Assembly: GCA_019239895.1 (NCBI GenBank)
Contig: JAFAZH010000003.1
Location: forward strand, 1 to 64,000
DNA length: 64,000 nucleotides
Origin: Abditibacteriaceae bacterium
Lineage (GTDB): Bacteria > Armatimonadota > Abditibacteriia > Abditibacteriales > Abditibacteriaceae
Reading direction: 5' to 3'
This document shows positions 22,954 through 31,582 of the stretch, piece after piece (within the stretch, counting starts at the first letter, position 1; each line of letters starts with the position of its first letter). The translations under genes and the position numbers were made by a program. The notes beneath the pieces were generated by a model. The model worked only from the letters and a program-made list of their open reading frames with translations. It had not been told where the DNA came from and ran no database searches.

Positions 22954-23481
22954 TTATGGTGCTGATCCTGAAATGTTAGGAGCTATTTTTCCTTTAGTAT
23001 TCATCCCATGCCGCGCCTTGGATAGCTCCTGATTAGTTTTAGCACCCGCTGCCCGCAGCAGGTGGATGGTTGTCTCGTAATCTTGACGTCGCTCAGGAGC
23101 ATAGCGACGGGGTGCCGTCAATGCCATGTCCAGGGCTTGAATACCGGCATACTCATTATTCCTGTCATTAACCTCCGCCCCAGCTTCAATCAAGAGTTTC
23201 ACCATGTCAGCATGACCGTCAAAGGCGGCCAGGGTCAAAGGATGCATTCCACCCAGTAACTCCGGTGAGGCATTGACATCCGCGCCACGCTTAATAGCCA
23301 CCCGCACTTTATTGGCATCCCCGTAGGCCACGGCACTGGCCAGAACCTCGGTTGGATCGCCAAAATAGCCGCGCTGATAGGCAACACCCAGAGGGAGGCA
23401 CAGCAACGGCAAACACAGCACTAAGATGGTGAAAAAGGGGTGCTTTTGAGTTCGCTTTTCCGGCTTGTCATCCATTGCCAT
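22954..23481 (-). CDS. Membrane-anchored ankyrin-repeat protein
   Basis: The 175-residue product has a short basic N-terminus and a membrane helix (about residues 16-35, TILVLCLPLLCLPLGVAY). Two clear ankyrin repeats follow, GGMHPLTLAAFDGHADMVKL and AGIQALDMALTAPRRYAPER, with LLIEAGAEVN between. The N-terminal anchor would leave the repeats outside the cytoplasm. The start at 23481 (MAMDDKPEKR) is preferred over 23556, which precedes the hydrophobic segment by an unlikely distance. Confidence 0.75.
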   Translation of the reverse strand: MAMDDKPEKRTQKHPFFTILVLCLPLLCLPLGVAYQRGYFGDPTEVLASAVAYGDANKVRVAIKRGADVNASPELLGGMHPLTLAAFDGHADMVKLLIEAGAEVNDRNNEYAGIQALDMALTAPRRYAPERRQDYETTIHLLRAAGAKTNQELSKARHGMNTKGKIAPNISGSAP

Positions 23482-23564
23482 GAGTCTCTTCCCGTAGGTT
23501 CTTCCGGGCAAGCTGAGTGAACGTGCTCCGCTTGTTATTTTACAATAATAGGACATGCGCAGAG

Positions 23565-23683
23565 ACCCGCCGCTAAAGCAGCGGGCTGAGTTGAAAGGGA
23601 AGCCCCCTGAACGGGGCTACTCCGACAGACGCCAGCCCGGTTCACCGGGCTTTTGCCCTCAGCCCGCTGCTTTAGCGGCGGGT
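23565..23683. repeat. Palindromic repeat family B, copy 2 (inverted orientation)
   Basis: ACCCGCCGCTAAAGCAGCGG pairs with CCGCTGCTTTAGCGGCGGGT at the ends. The hairpins AGCCCCCTGAACGGGGCT and AGCCCGGTTCACCGGGCT lie inside, in the opposite order to copy 3. Confidence 0.9.
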
Positions 23684-23766
23684 GCTGCGTCAGCTTCGAT
23701 GCCGGGTGCTAACCACTCACTCCTGTTGGCACTCTTCATTCTACAACGTGATGCACATGAGATAAA

Positions 23767-26721
23767 ATGACAGATATGAATGTCCAGGAATTCGTCCGCA
23801 AGTGGGCGGACAACCAACGCTCTGAGAAGTCCGCTTCGCAGGAGCAATTTCTTGATTTGTGCCGCTTGTTCGAGCATCCCACGCCCAATGAAGACGCCAC
23901 GGGCGAAGAGTTCGCCTTCGAGAAGGGGGCCGAGCGCATCGGCGGCAAGTCGGGGCAGGGGTGGGCCGACGTGTGGAAGCGCCACTGCTTTGCGTGGGAA
24001 TACAAAGGCGCGCACGCCAATCTGGAGGCCGCCCTCAAGCAGTTGCTCCAGTATCGCGGCAACCTGGATAACCCGCCCCTCCTTGTGGTGTCGGACATGA
24101 AGCGTTTCGTGATCCACACCAACTGGACGAACACGCCCGACAAGCGTATTGAGATCACGCTCGAAGACCTTAAATCGCCAGCGCATTTCGAGCAATTGCG
24201 CAACGTGTTTCATCATCCCGAACGGCTCAAGCCCGACCGCAAAATTGATGAGATCACCCAGGAAGTGGCGGCCCGCTTTGCCGCGATTGCCCTTTCGATG
24301 AGCGGCACGCGGGAAGAACCCGGTCGCTTTGAGCCGCTGCGCGTGGCCCGCTTCCTCGACCGTGTGGTGTTCACCCTGTTTGCCGAAGATGTGGACTTGT
24401 TGCCCGACCGCTGCTTTGAGCGCATCTGCACGGGCGATAAAACCCGCTACAACCCCGCGCGCTTTGCCGCCCAACTGCGCCAACTGTGGGATGCGATGGC
24501 CGAGGGCGGCGATTTCGGGCCGTATCCGATTCGCCATTTCAACGGTGGCCTGTTTGAGGATGTCGAAGTGCTCGAACCGCTGCAAACCGAACTCGATGCG
24601 CTCCGCGAGGCGGCCCGCACCGACTGGCGCAACGTGGACGCCTCGATCTTTGGCACCCTGTTCGAGCGTGCCCTCGACCCCGACAAGCGTGCCCAACTGG
24701 GGGCGCACTACACCTCGCGCCAGGATATTCAAGACCTGCTTGAACCCGTCTTGCTGCGCCCGCTGCGCGAGGAGTGGAACGCCCTGCGCGACCGCCTGAC
24801 ACCGCTTCTCGATGACCCGACGCCGCGTGACCAAATCGCCGCCCAGGTCAATGCGTTTGGCGCACGGCTGGCGGCTTTGCGGGTGCTCGACCCGGCCTGT
24901 GGCAGCGGCAATTTTCTGTATATCGCGTTGCAAAGCCTGAAAGACCTGGAACAGAGCGTGCGGGTGTGGGCGCGGGATGCGAACCTGCGCGAAGACTTTG
25001 CGCCCATCACGCCCGCCAACTTTCGCGGCCTGGAACTCAACGTCTACGCGCACGACCTGGCCGCCACCACGCTGCAAATCGGCTGGCTGCAATGGCTCAA
25101 GCGCAACGGTGCGCCCACGCTGCCCGAACCGATTCTGCAAGCCCCCGTGAAAATCGAGAACCGCGACGCCCTGCTCGACTTGTCCGACCCCGCCGCGCCC
25201 CGCGAAACCGCCTGGCCCGAATGTGATGTCATCGTGGGCAACCCGCCGTTTCTGGGCGGCTCCCGCTTGTGGCGAGAACTCGGACGCGAATATCAACAGG
25301 CGCTCTGGCAGGTTTATGAGGGGCGCGTGCCCGGTGGGGCTGACCTGTGCTGTTACTGGTTCGAGAAAGCCCGCGCTCACATTCAAAAAGGTGCGGCGAA
25401 TCGGGCCGGACTCATCGCCACCCAAGCCATTCGCGGCGGCGTCAATCGGGAGGTGCTGCAACGCATCAAGCAAAGCGGCGACATCTTTTTCGCCGTTGCT
25501 GACCGCAACTGGACACTGGACGGCGCGGCGGTTCACGTCTCCCTGGTTGGCTTTGATAACGGAGCGCAGACCGAGCGCGAATTAAATGGCGCACCCGTCG
25601 CCACCATCCACGCCGACCTGACAGGCGACCTGGATTTGACCGCAGCCCGTCAGCTTTCCGAAAATGCTAACCTCTGCTTCATCGGCACCAAAAAGGCAGG
25701 CGACTTCAACTTACCGGAAGCGGAAGCGATAGCCATGCTGGGTGCGGCCAATCCCAATGGTCGCCCGAACTCCGATGTGCTGCGCCCGTGGGTCAATGGC
25801 ATGGCTCTCACACAGCGCCCGGAAGCACAGTGGATCGTTGATCCTGGCGTCATGCCGCTGAGTGACTTCGAGCTGTACGAGTTGCCTCATTTCCGTGTGG
25901 AATCACTGGTCAAGCCAGAACGTGTAAAGAACAACGAGGAACGCGCACAGCGTTTGTGGTGGCAGCATCGCAGGCCCGCTATGGATATGAAGGCTGCCAC
26001 GCAGATACTTAGCCGCTACATTGCCACGCCGCGTATTTCCAAATACCGCTTATTCGTCTGGCTTCCGTCCGAAGTTTTGCCTGATGATGGTGTTTACGTT
26101 TTCGCCCGTGCCGACGATTATTTCTTTGGCGTGCTGCATTCCCGTGTGCATGAAGTGTGGGCGCGGCGACAGGGCACGCAGTTAAGAGAAGCTGAGAGTG
26201 GATTTCGCTATACCCCTGAAACGTGCTTTCTGACCTTTCCTTTTCCCCACTCTACAGCGGAGCAGGAAGCGGCGATTGCAGCGGCGGCGCGGCAGTTACA
26301 TGAGCGGCGTGAGGCGTGGTTGAACCCACCGGACTGGCTGCGCGAGGAGACCATCCCCTTTCGCGCCAGCACGTCGGGGCCGTGGGCACGCCTGGTCGTG
26401 GAGCCAGATGAGCGCGGGGTGGGCACCGCCACCTATCGGCGGCTCGTGATGCGCAACCCCCGGCAGACCGTCAGCGCCACCAAATTCGATGCGAAAACCG
26501 GCCAGTGGCGGCCCTCGGTGGAAGAGTTGCAACACGCCCTGCCGCGCCGCACCCTGACCATGCTCTACAACGAGCGACCCGCCTGGCTCGCTTCGGCGCA
26601 CGCCGCCCTCGATGCCGCTGTCCTCGCAGCTTACTCGTTGCCCGCTGATGCCTCCGACGATGTAATATTAGCGCATCTACTGGCCCTCAATGCCGAGCGT
26701 GCCACGCCCACCCCCGCGTGA
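23767..26721 (+). CDS. MmeI-like type IIL restriction-modification enzyme
   Basis: The 984-residue single-chain enzyme has the MmeI N-terminal nuclease signature D-X9-E-Y-K (D68, E78, K80, in ADVWKRHCFAWEYKG). A helical region follows, then the methyltransferase core with motif I DPACGSGNF (about 376-384) and motif IV NPPF (about 492-495). The target-recognition domain is about residues 620-860. Such enzymes modify adenine on one strand and cut about 20 bp away. All catalytic residues look intact. It stands alone, just after repeat B, as often seen for mobile R-M genes. Confidence 0.9.
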   Translation: MTDMNVQEFVRKWADNQRSEKSASQEQFLDLCRLFEHPTPNEDATGEEFAFEKGAERIGGKSGQGWADVWKRHCFAWEYKGAHANLEAALKQLLQYRGNLDNPPLLVVSDMKRFVIHTNWTNTPDKRIEITLEDLKSPAHFEQLRNVFHHPERLKPDRKIDEITQEVAARFAAIALSMSGTREEPGRFEPLRVARFLDRVVFTLFAEDVDLLPDRCFERICTGDKTRYNPARFAAQLRQLWDAMAEGGDFGPYPIRHFNGGLFEDVEVLEPLQTELDALREAARTDWRNVDASIFGTLFERALDPDKRAQLGAHYTSRQDIQDLLEPVLLRPLREEWNALRDRLTPLLDDPTPRDQIAAQVNAFGARLAALRVLDPACGSGNFLYIALQSLKDLEQSVRVWARDANLREDFAPITPANFRGLELNVYAHDLAATTLQIGWLQWLKRNGAPTLPEPILQAPVKIENRDALLDLSDPAAPRETAWPECDVIVGNPPFLGGSRLWRELGREYQQALWQVYEGRVPGGADLCCYWFEKARAHIQKGAANRAGLIATQAIRGGVNREVLQRIKQSGDIFFAVADRNWTLDGAAVHVSLVGFDNGAQTERELNGAPVATIHADLTGDLDLTAARQLSENANLCFIGTKKAGDFNLPEAEAIAMLGAANPNGRPNSDVLRPWVNGMALTQRPEAQWIVDPGVMPLSDFELYELPHFRVESLVKPERVKNNEERAQRLWWQHRRPAMDMKAATQILSRYIATPRISKYRLFVWLPSEVLPDDGVYVFARADDYFFGVLHSRVHEVWARRQGTQLREAESGFRYTPETCFLTFPFPHSTAEQEAAIAAAARQLHERREAWLNPPDWLREETIPFRASTSGPWARLVVEPDERGVGTATYRRLVMRNPRQTVSATKFDAKTGQWRPSVEELQHALPRRTLTMLYNERPAWLASAHAALDAAVLAAYSLPADASDDVILAHLLALNAERATPTPA

Positions 26722-26885
26722 CACGCTGCGGGCAAAAATAAAAATAACCGCAAAAAGGCGCAAAAGCCGCAAAAAAGGCGAATGGGGATGCAGCGGCGGC
26801 CCGTTGCCCCGTCCATTGCCCCGGCCCGCGCCCCCTTTTGTGTTCTTTGGGCTTTCTAGTGGCTATTTTCCTCGTGTCGTGCCAG

Positions 26886-27455
26886 TCAACTATAAGACTC
26901 ATTCATCAGGGTGTCGTCACAGCGTTGCACCATGATGCGGGCTTGCACCACCACTTCGGTGTCGCCCTGCTCGTGGCCTAAATCGCGGGCATTTTCAAAG
27001 CAGGCTTTCGCCTCGATAAAGCGGCGTAAATAACCCAGTTCATCCCCTTTGTTGAACCAGGCGCGACACAAACTGGAATCCAAGGCGAGGGCCTTGTCAT
27101 AGTCGGCCACCGCCGCTTCATGTTGGCCTCCGTCCGCCAGGATATTGCCCCGGTTCATCCAGGCAATCGCGTGGTGCGGCGCGAGCGCGAGTGCTCGGTC
27201 ATAGCACGCCAGCGCCGCCTCCGGGCGTCCCAGCGACCACAGGGCTAAACCCTGATTAACCCAATCATCCACCCGCTGCGCATCCAACGCCAGAGCGCGT
27301 TCATAGAGAGCGACAGCTTGCTCGTAACGTCCGGCTGTAAGCTGCTCCCCCGCCTCACGCGACAAGGCAGCCGCGTTTGCCCCGACTTCAGCATTGGCTA
27401 CAACCTCAGCATTGGCTACGGTGTCTTGAGATGACGGCTCCTGCTGGCTTGTCAT
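26886..27455 (-). CDS. TPR-repeat protein
   Basis: The 189-residue cytosolic product has four or five tetratricopeptide repeats, for example GEQLTAGRYEQAVALYERAL, GLALWSLGRPEAALACYDRA and GNILADGGQHEAAVADYDKA. The N-terminus contains a short VANAEV(V)ANAEVGANA tandem. TPRs mediate protein-protein contacts. The partner is unknown. Confidence 0.85.
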   Translation of the reverse strand: MTSQQEPSSQDTVANAEVVANAEVGANAAALSREAGEQLTAGRYEQAVALYERALALDAQRVDDWVNQGLALWSLGRPEAALACYDRALALAPHHAIAWMNRGNILADGGQHEAAVADYDKALALDSSLCRAWFNKGDELGYLRRFIEAKACFENARDLGHEQGDTEVVVQARIMVQRCDDTLMNESYS

Positions 27456-27499
27456 AGCTGCCCCCGGACGATATTTAGTGATTTGTATTCTGCCACAAG

Positions 27500-27722
27500 C
27501 CTCGTGGCTGCCGCCAGTCAGACCCGGCGTATGAATTCACGGCTCCAGGCTTTCATCCGACCCGCCCAGAGGGCACCCGCCCTGCGCGGACGGCATACTC
27601 AGCTATCCTCTTGCCGTCCCCGCAGGGTTGGGTGCTCGCGTGAACCCATAGTGATGGGTTCAGGTGGGCTAGAGACGGTCGGCCAGCGGCCATGAGACGC
27701 GGTTTCAACCGCCGGGCGCACT
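27500..27722 (-). ncRNA. Candidate orphan structured RNA
   Basis: A stretch without a gene folds into strong helices. A roughly 22-bp stem pairs 27573-27595 with 27612-27635 (few mismatches). A 9-bp hairpin, TGAACCCAT/ATGGGTTCA, lies at 27641-27662. GCC(AC)GAGGCTT(GT)GGC sits near 27505. On the minus strand the order looks like the 3' scaffold of an IS200/IS605-type omega RNA, and the end TTCATACGCCGGGTCTGAC could be a right end. No tnpB gene is next to it. The assignment is a guess; only the structure is seen. Confidence 0.35.
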
Positions 27723-28393
27723 CACGATTCTTTGCTGCATGTTAGTTCGAGTTCCAGCACGACGAAAAGGTCAATGCCGCAGTCCCAGTGCTGGTAGATT
27801 AAATCAGTGTTGGGTTGCGGGCACGCACTGTCGGTGCAAAGCGCCGCTGCCGCGCTTTGAGCCGCCGCGACTTGCTGGTTGATGAATACCTGGATTTCGT
27901 TGCCGCCCAGGTCTTTGCAACTCTTTTTGCCCAGGCTCTGCGCGCCATACCAGCGGAGGACGCGCTTGTTGTCGTCGCCGCAGCCGATGGCCTTGCCGCC
28001 CGGCGCGAGCACGAAGCGATTTTCATACTGCGTCTCGCCGCCCACTTCCTTGCTGTAACGCGTATAATCGTAGTCTTTTACATATCTGCCGATGGTCGGC
28101 TGTGGCCTTTCGTCAGCGAGTTGGGCGACTGCATCGGCGCAGACCAGGATGACTGTGCTCAACCCGTGCAAGGCTTCTCCCAGGCCCGTCAGCATGGATA
28201 ATGGCATGGTCACGCCACTGGACAGTGAGGCCCCTGGCAGAGCACGGGCCAGGGCATGTAGCTCGCTTGCCACTGCCGGAGGCGTTGATTCTGCGGGTGG
28301 CGCAGGGAACGTCTCCGCAGGCGGCGCTGGCTTTGTGGTTGCGGCTTTTACGGCTGAGGGGTTCTCCTCGTGCGACGCAGCATGTCTGGGCAT
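27722..28393 (-). CDS. Hypothetical protein with Cys-rich C-terminus
   Basis: The 223-residue product has a Pro/Ala-rich N-terminal third. A hydrophobic helix (about residues 62-92) follows, then a domain with IGCGDDNKRVLRWYG, KKSCKDLGG and ALCTDSACPQPN. Six cysteines lie in the last third. No family is recognised. A perfect AAGGAGG lies nine bases before the start. The end abuts the structured region at 27.5-27.7 kb. Confidence 0.5.
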   Translation of the reverse strand: MPRHAASHEENPSAVKAATTKPAPPAETFPAPPAESTPPAVASELHALARALPGASLSSGVTMPLSMLTGLGEALHGLSTVILVCADAVAQLADERPQPTIGRYVKDYDYTRYSKEVGGETQYENRFVLAPGGKAIGCGDDNKRVLRWYGAQSLGKKSCKDLGGNEIQVFINQQVAAAQSAAAALCTDSACPQPNTDLIYQHWDCGIDLFVVLELELTCSKES

Positions 28394-28597
28394 AAACTAA
28401 ACCTCCTTCGCCTGTCGTCGCCACGTTGTCTGTTGCTGGGCAACTGACGGGCAATGCACCCGCATTTTACCATGCCGCTCGAAAATAATCGAATCGCGGC
28501 CTTATTCTCCGTAAGTTGCCGCCTGCCTACCGAGAAGAAGCCCCAACTCTCAGAGATGGACGCTCTGGAGATCGAAAAGCAACCGGAGATCGAAGGA
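28394..28597. other. Intergenic region without a recognised gene
   Basis: Apart from the ribosome-binding site of the gene at 27722-28393, I see no ORF, promoter or structured element here. A repeat C copy follows. Confidence 0.4.
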
Positions 28598-28740
28598 ACC
28601 CCAATGAATACAGATGGACACAGATAAACGAGGCTGGAGAATAGAAGATAGAGGATCGAAACAGCGATGGCCTGGTTTAGCGATTCTCTATCTTCTATCC
28701 TCTATCCTCATTAATCAACGTTCATCCGTGGTGCATTTTA
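28598..28740. repeat. Palindromic repeat family C, copy 2 (nested)
   Basis: The partial outer arms AATGAATACAGATGGACAC and TTCATCCGTGGTGC surround an inner pair, GAGAATAGAAGATAGAGGATC with GATTCTCTATCTTCTATCC. The spacer ACAGCGATGGCCTGGTTTAG is the same as in the copy at 31.1 kb. Confidence 0.75.
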
Positions 28741-28746
28741 CGCGTT

Positions 28747-29361
28747 TTAGTTTGAGTGCTTTTGCTCAGGTGGCGCTCCTCGAACTTTGATGAAGCGGCC
28801 CCCGCGCCATTGCAAATCGAAAGCGTGGTGGCGTGATTGCTTGTCTAAGTTGAAGCTGTAGACATGAATCGTGGTGCCAAGGCGCGGCAGTTCATACAAG
28901 AAGCGTTCAGTATGAGCAGGGAGTGGCAGCATCTGGCGTGTCACATCTCGCAGCTTACCGTTTTGCAAGCGATACAGTCCGAAGGAATTGTAGTCGCTAT
29001 CGCTATCGGGCAGACTGTCAGCGAGCAGGTCGGTTTTGCCGTGCGTTCGGAATACTGCAAGTTGTTCCGCTGGCGACGAATCGGGATGAAACAGCAGATA
29101 ATCGTGGCGCACATCAACAATGGGATGATTTTGCGATTGTAGCAGTTCGCGCTTTTCATGCTGTGTCGCCTTGTAGCCGATGCCCAGCGATGGTAGCAGA
29201 TAAAAATAGTCAAGCACGGTAAGCCGTTTTGTCTGCGTATGCGCTTGGCGAGGGTGAAAGCGCGCAGGCTTGGCTTGAACTTGCATCGCGTTCGTTAGCA
29301 AGATGGAGACAAGAGCCAGATGCGCAAGAATACGAACCGTAATAACAACGTGCTTTTGCAT
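28747..29361 (-). CDS. Secreted hypothetical protein
   Basis: The 204-residue product has a signal peptide (about residues 8-30, ending VQA). A basic stretch and a domain with RHDYLLFHPDSSPAEQLAVF, SDYNSFGLYRL and QWRGGRFIKVRG follow. No family is recognised. It lies beyond the last attC of array 2 and may be either the terminal cassette, whose attC was replaced by repeat C, or a flanking chromosomal gene. Confidence 0.55.
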   Translation of the reverse strand: MQKHVVITVRILAHLALVSILLTNAMQVQAKPARFHPRQAHTQTKRLTVLDYFYLLPSLGIGYKATQHEKRELLQSQNHPIVDVRHDYLLFHPDSSPAEQLAVFRTHGKTDLLADSLPDSDSDYNSFGLYRLQNGKLRDVTRQMLPLPAHTERFLYELPRLGTTIHVYSFNLDKQSRHHAFDLQWRGGRFIKVRGAPPEQKHSN

Positions 29362-29410
29362 ATCGAGGTTACCTCTGCATTATTGGTTGTGTTCAAGCTG
29401 CGCGCAAGCC

Positions 29411-29478
29411 ACACAACGCCAAGGTCAGCGGCGGCTTGGAGCAGCGCAGCGGAGCCGGGAAGAGGTGCCTGGTTGAGC
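29411..29478 (-). other. attC site 2.4
   Basis: On the minus strand it runs from GCTCAAC to GTTGTGT over 68 bp. It belongs to the pseudopilin cassette. Confidence 0.85.
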
Positions 29479-29508
29479 CACCGTTAGTGATTTTCGCTTT
29501 ACAAACCT

Positions 29509-30102
29509 CTATGGAACACCGGAGCAAAACAGTTGAGCAAATCCTACCGATCCTAACCATTTTACATGCCCATCCACGAAGGCATAGTTAGCTCCGCTAG
29601 AGTGCCTGACACCGACCTGAGTTATTCCACAAGTGGTTGGAATTTTCTCCCGCTCTTCGTCCGCCGTTATTTCAAAGAGTGAAACGGCTGTCGCAGTGCT
29701 GGTTAGGGTAGCCTCATGGCGACCAAGCCCATAGCGCCCATGAACTTGCTGTGCCTTTAAGTCTACGTACAGCCACGGGGTTAATTCATAGTGCTCCCCA
29801 GGTCGAGGGTAGAGCCGCGGTATTTTCGACATGGAGGGGCACTGAAAAAGCTCTTGACTCTTGACATAGGGAAGAAGTGCCGCCAGTAGAAACGGATCAG
29901 TGGGGAACCTGCTGTCGTTATCTTGCACATACTGTTGTAACCCAAGAGAAAGCTGCTTTAAGTTACTCAAACAAACTGTTCGCTGTTCATTCTCCTTTAC
30001 CCGCGAAAATACCGTAAGCCAGAGAGTCATGAATAGAGTAAGAATGGCCATGACTACCATAATCTCGATTATAGTAAACCCGGTGCTGCGATTCTTGTTC
30101 AT
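29509..30102 (-). CDS. Cassette gene: type IV pseudopilin-like protein
   Basis: The product is 197 residues. A short basic leader and the prepilin-peptidase site TGFTIIEIMVV come first. A hydrophobic helix (about residues 9-30) and VCLSNLKQLSLGLQQYVQDN follow. The C-terminal YAFVDGHVKWLG is typical of the DUF1559/H-X9-DG pseudopilins of Planctomycetota and Armatimonadota. It would be processed by a prepilin peptidase and join a type II secretion or pilus-like fibre. The start at 30102 is chosen because upstream codons lie in attC 2.3. A pseudopilin as cassette cargo is unusual. Confidence 0.8.
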   Translation of the reverse strand: MNKNRSTGFTIIEIMVVMAILTLFMTLWLTVFSRVKENEQRTVCLSNLKQLSLGLQQYVQDNDSRFPTDPFLLAALLPYVKSQELFQCPSMSKIPRLYPRPGEHYELTPWLYVDLKAQQVHGRYGLGRHEATLTSTATAVSLFEITADEEREKIPTTCGITQVGVRHSSGANYAFVDGHVKWLGSVGFAQLFCSGVP

Positions 30103-30176
30103 AACTGCTTTAGATACACCACAGCACCCGCAAAGTTCGCAAAGCACACGAGCGCGTCGGTGCGGTTTGCGCAACG

Positions 30177-30254
30177 ACACAACGCGAAATTCAGCGGCGG
30201 GTGCGGGCACAGCGCAGCGGAACCGAAGGCATCGGTGGCACTGCCTGGTTCGAC
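30177..30254 (-). other. attC site 2.3
   Basis: On the minus strand it runs from GTCGAAC to GTTGTGT over 78 bp. Confidence 0.8.
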
Positions 30255-30280
30255 GGCTGTTGCTGCGTCTGGGAGCAAGT

Positions 30281-30859
30281 TTACTTTTGCGGTTCGTCCT
30301 TCTGCGTTTCCTCCTTATGAGGTTCGTCTTTTTGCTTCGCGCTCTGTTTTAGAAATTCACCCGGCAAATAGATATAACTATCGCTGGATAACATCTCTGC
30401 TTTTCCGTTGAACTGGCCGCCCAGATACAGGGCCGCATGATTCATATCTATAGCCTGAAGCCGCCCGCTGCCGTTGTAGCGCTCGTAGTATGGTTCGTTT
30501 GACAGGCAGACGCGGAAACGAAACTCTCCCGCTACGTTGGTCAAAGCCGCCAACAGAGGATGGTGCAGTGTCGAACCAAAGAAAATCGGCACGAACTCTT
30601 GTCTCATTCCCGCATTGTTGTCCACAACGATTCCGGCCAGGATAACCGAAGGCGGATTATCACTTTGGCCAGAGGTTATCGAAAAGTTACAGATGACGTT
30701 ATTAAAAACGGCTGCCTTACCCTTTTGATAGGTGACCTCAACAGTCTTGCTTATTTTGACAAGAGCTGGTTTGCCTTCGATATTTTCGTTTAGCTCATCA
30801 GCTTTAGCGCAACTGGTTGGGACTAAAAGCGCCAACATTGCAAGCTGTAATTTGTTCAT
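30281..30859 (-). CDS. Cassette gene: exported hypothetical protein with charged tail
   Basis: The 192-residue product has a signal peptide (MNKLQLAMLALLVPTSCAKA). The cysteine could be a lipid anchor, although the lipobox (PTSC) is poor. The mature part is beta-rich (VEVTYQKGKAAVFNNVICNF). The tail is a Lys/Glu/Pro repeat, QKDEPHKEETQKDEPQK. No family is known to me. AAGAGGTGAG precedes the start; the in-frame GTG nine bases earlier lies within that site and is rejected. Confidence 0.6.
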   Translation of the reverse strand: MNKLQLAMLALLVPTSCAKADELNENIEGKPALVKISKTVEVTYQKGKAAVFNNVICNFSITSGQSDNPPSVILAGIVVDNNAGMRQEFVPIFFGSTLHHPLLAALTNVAGEFRFRVCLSNEPYYERYNGSGRLQAIDMNHAALYLGGQFNGKAEMLSSDSYIYLPGEFLKQSAKQKDEPHKEETQKDEPQK

Positions 30860-30938
30860 GACACTCACCTCTTCCGCCTTTTGTTCGGCGACTATTCCTA
30901 CCGGGAGACTTTAACCTACAGCCAAATTATGCGCAGCG

Positions 30939-31019
30939 GCCCAACACCAAGCGCAGCGGCGTGCGGAAGCCAGAGCGTAGCGGAGGCTGTAGCGCGTCCA
31001 TTGCACCACCTGGTTAGTT
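30939..31019 (-). other. attC site 2.2
   Basis: On the minus strand it runs from AACTAAC to a canonical GTTGGGC over 81 bp. Confidence 0.8.
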
Positions 31020-31074
31020 CGTTGTCGCAGCCCCTTGCAGTCCAGCCACACGCAACAAGCTACGGATGGACATT

Positions 31075-31185
31075 GATTAAGGAAGATAGAGGATCGAGGA
31101 TCGAAACAGCGATGGCCTGGTTTAGCGATTCTCTATCTTCTATTCTCGATCCTCGTTAATCCGTGTTCAGCGGTGGTGCCTTTAA
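31075..31185. repeat. Palindromic repeat family C, copy 3 (inside a cassette)
   Basis: It has inner arms GATAGAGGATCGAGGATCG and CTCGATCCTCG and the same spacer as copy 2. It lies between the 76-residue gene and its attC. Confidence 0.7.
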
Positions 31186-31191
31186 GGCGTT

Positions 31192-31422
31192 TTAATTTGG
31201 GTGCTGAGGCAAATCACGAAGCTGTTGTTCCAGTTCGTGCAGATGCTCGAAGGAGGCTTGATAATCTTCGGGCGCGTTGAGAGACGCACCATAACCCACG
31301 CCACCAGTTTCGTGCATCGTGACCAGCAATACACTGCGGATTTTACCTTGCCGGGCTTCTGCTAAAGTTTCCCGCAGTATCCGCTCGACGGGATATTCAT
31401 CCTGGTTCTGTGGTTCAATCAT
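31192..31422 (-). CDS. Cassette gene: small acidic hypothetical protein
   Basis: The 76-residue product (EYPVERILRETLAEARQG, VLLVTMHETGGVGYGASLNA, LEQQLRDLPQHPN) is not recognised. It looks like a compact alpha/beta protein with a helical C-terminus. The leader AAGGAGAAGCC before ATGATT matches the leader of the membrane-protein cassette at 13.2 kb. This suggests a common cassette-expression module. Confidence 0.5.
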   Translation of the reverse strand: MIEPQNQDEYPVERILRETLAEARQGKIRSVLLVTMHETGGVGYGASLNAPEDYQASFEHLHELEQQLRDLPQHPN

Positions 31423-31482
31423 GGCTTCTCCTTTATCGTTCCTGAGCCTGATTATGGCACGTTAACCGGTTGTGCGCAAATC

Positions 31483-31568
31483 CCACAACGTCCAAGTGGA
31501 TCACCTTCGGAAGCCGGAGTGAGGCAGGAACGTAGGTTGTGGACGGTCGGGTATAACGCCTTGTGTAC
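31483..31568 (-). other. attC site 2.1 (variant arms)
   Basis: On the minus strand the start is degenerate (GTACACAAGGCG) and the end is GTTGTGG. The inner arm, near CCCGACCGTCCACAACC, is of the kind also seen in attC 3.3. Confidence 0.6.
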
Positions 31569-31582
31569 TGCGGCTAGCGCTT

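Noticed and set aside
23659..25536. A 625-residue ORF antisense to the restriction enzyme gene
   Set aside because: The plus-strand frame has complete nuclease and methyltransferase motifs; the antisense frame has none.
31075..31185. Repeat C inside array 2 as a possible extra attC
   Set aside because: It has no GTTRRRY/RYYYAAC cores and is the same element as repeats outside the arrays.
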